A stretch of 14,249 nt of DNA, taken from contig CALFPN010000035.1 in assembly GCA_937919015.1 (NCBI GenBank), positions 1 to 14,249 on the forward strand, written 5' to 3'. A program made the translations under genes and the position numbers. Below the pieces are notes generated by a model. It was given only the letters and a program-made list of their open reading frames with translations. It had not been told where the DNA came from and made no database searches. The DNA comes from an uncultured Clostridia bacterium. Its GTDB lineage: Bacteria; Bacillota; Clostridia; Lachnospirales; Anaerotignaceae. Below, one piece after another: positions 12,956-14,249 of this stretch. Each line of letters starts with the position of its first letter. Positions within the stretch are counted from its first letter, which is position 1.

Positions 12956-14249
12956 TTAAGAAGCTTCATTCAATTGCTGCAGAGCATTCTTTACATTCGT
13001 GATTTGATTGGAATCAGGATACTCTTTTACGATTTTGTTGTAATATTCTTTTGCTTTGATAACATCTTTATCTTCCTCTGCAATTTTAGCCAGATAATAG
13101 AGGGTATCATCTACAAAATTTTCATTGCTCGTATAATTCAAAGCGGTTTCCAGATATGTTTTTGCTTCCGTGAAATTATTATTCAGAAACTGGCTTTTCC
13201 CCTTGGTATAATAGGAATCTGCCGCTTTGGGATAAGCAGTTGTTTTTACAGAGTCATACTTTGCAAGATCTTCTTCACTGAAGCTTACAGTGTCAATGGT
13301 ATCCAGCGTTGCAACACATGCTTCAAAGTCGCCATCGGTCATCTGAGCTACAGCGGTTGCAAGTAATTCCAGATTTGCCTGCTTGTTTTCTTCACTGCGC
13401 AGCAGCTTATTTTCAGTCTGCAGTTTTTCCAATTCTGTACGCATTGCCAGAACCTCTTCCGGAGTCATTTCCGTTTCACCAGCATAATTTTCAATGGCTG
13501 ATTCTAATTCTTTGATCTTTGTATTTTTGCTTTCATTCAAAGCAGGAACCACCAGAACCAGAATCACGATTACGGCCACGCCGATCCCTGCAAGGAAGGC
13601 CAGGAAATCTCTCTTTTCCAGAACACTATTGGTTTTTTCTTTCCGTTTATAACGAGGAATCGGGGGATTACTATCCGTTTTCTTTACACTGACCGAAGGG
13701 GTTTTGCTTTTTTCCGCCTTCTTCAAGTGAGATGGGGAAGCGGGAGCAGTTCCTAGCAGACTTCTGTAATGCAGTGCAAGAGGATTTCGAATATCTCTTT
13801 TCAATACGATCTCATTGAAATGCTGCGCACGCTTTGCATTTTTATCCTCGATACAGCAAAGGGTCATCAGATTATAGGCATCCAAAAAATCAGGGTTATT
13901 GTCGATAGATTTTTTCAGCTGGATCACAGCCAGATCATCGCTTCCCTGCTTCAGATAATGGATTGCCTGATTATACATACGGATGGCATCATTGCATTTT
14001 TCCATTTCACGGGCATTTTTCTGCAGATAATCAATATAATCTGCTGCCGCATTGCCTTCCGGCTGCATGGAAGTACTGATGATCCAATGTTTCAGGGCAT
14101 CCCCGATACGGCCTGTTTCACAATAAATCAATCCCAAGAGGTTTCTTGCGGGAACATTATTTTTATCAAAAAGAAGGCTCTGTTCCAGATTGTACGCTGC
14201 GCCGGAAAGATCTCTTTCTTCCGCCAGTTTCAAAGCATCATTATACAGA
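12956..14249 (-). CDS. Membrane-anchored TPR/coiled-coil protein (5' truncated by window edge)
   Basis: The frame runs open to the right edge. The apparent start at 14233 is a TTG with no ribosome binding site, and the codons before it continue the same repeat, so the true start is outside. About 430 residues are visible. Numbered from the first complete codon: N-terminal TPR-like helical repeats (to about 165, e.g. NNVPARNLLGLIYCETGR and NPDFLDAYNLMTLCCIED); a basic Ser/Lys/Pro-rich linker (about 165-212); one membrane segment (about 215-237); a predicted coiled coil (about 242-290, ELEKLQTENKLL); and a second TPR array (about 345-415) ending at the stop. By the positive-inside rule the basic linker is cytoplasmic, so the N-terminal TPRs would be inside and the coiled coil with C-terminal TPRs outside. 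TPR arrays bind proteins; the partner is unknown. It is convergent with the PBP operon, so shared function is not implied by an operon. Confidence 0.85.
   Translation of the reverse strand, partial: LYNDALKLAEERDLSGAAYNLEQSLLFDKNNVPARNLLGLIYCETGRIGDALKHWIISTSMQPEGNAAADYIDYLQKNAREMEKCNDAIRMYNQAIHYLKQGSDDLAVIQLKKSIDNNPDFLDAYNLMTLCCIEDKNAKRAQHFNEIVLKRDIRNPLALHYRSLLGTAPASPSHLKKAEKSKTPSVSVKKTDSNPPIPRYKRKEKTNSVLEKRDFLAFLAGIGVAVIVILVLVVPALNESKNTKIKELESAIENYAGETEMTPEEVLAMRTELEKLQTENKLLRSEENKQANLELLATAVAQMTDGDFEACVATLDTIDTVSFSEEDLAKYDSVKTTAYPKAADSYYTKGKSQFLNNNFTEAKTYLETALNYTSNENFVDDTLYYLAKIAEEDKDVIKAKEYYNKIVKEYPDSNQITNVKNALQQLNEAS

Noticed and set aside
1..14249. Mobile element, phage, CRISPR, toxin-antitoxin or defence island
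   Set aside because: No transposase, integrase, repeat-spacer array, restriction or toxin-like gene was seen; the genes are chromosomal housekeeping, metabolic and envelope functions with uniform composition.

Overview
The window looks like ordinary chromosomal core sequence of a low-to-mid GC Gram-positive anaerobe of the class Clostridia, probably Lachnospirales (an Anaerotignum- or Lachnospiraceae-like organism). The family placement is inference. The evidence is AGGAGG-type ribosome binding sites, sigma-A-like promoters with extended -10 elements, intrinsic terminators, a clpC-radA neighbourhood, a YunB sporulation protein, a class A penicillin-binding protein with a Cys-containing C-terminal tail, and a small gene of the type usually labelled 'endosialidase' in Lachnospiraceae genomes.

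Layout. (1) 1-2774, plus strand: the 3' end of clpC, a 137-residue conserved protein with its own promoter, then radA. This resembles the Bacillota order clpC-radA(-disA), but with an extra gene inserted and no disA following. (2) 2775-7926, plus strand: two separately promoted and terminated metabolic genes, full-length pyruvate carboxylase (1154 aa) and a CoA-transferase of the 4-hydroxybutyrate/butyryl-CoA:acetate type (434 aa). Both use a very restricted codon set, which suggests high expression. (3) 7927-9209, minus strand: a 194-residue protein I do not recognise, and upstream of it yunB. (4) 9210-12908, plus strand: a divergent promoter driving a class A PBP and a cytoplasmic-looking parvulin prolyl isomerase in a two-gene operon. 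(5) 12909-14249, minus strand: a membrane-anchored TPR/coiled-coil protein running off the right edge, convergent with the PBP operon and separated from it by two back-to-back hairpin terminators.

Functionally the window mixes protein quality control and DNA repair (ClpC, RadA), central metabolism (pyruvate carboxylation; CoA transfer in acid fermentation) and cell-envelope/spore functions (PBP, parvulin, YunB, probably the TPR protein). I found no mobile element, CRISPR array, tRNA, rRNA or phage gene. No intergenic gap exceeds about 225 bases. I see no new multi-gene system. The most interesting items are small: the regulatory region of pyc with its palindromes, a terminator placed directly before radA, RadA motif variants, and the unrecognised 194-residue protein.
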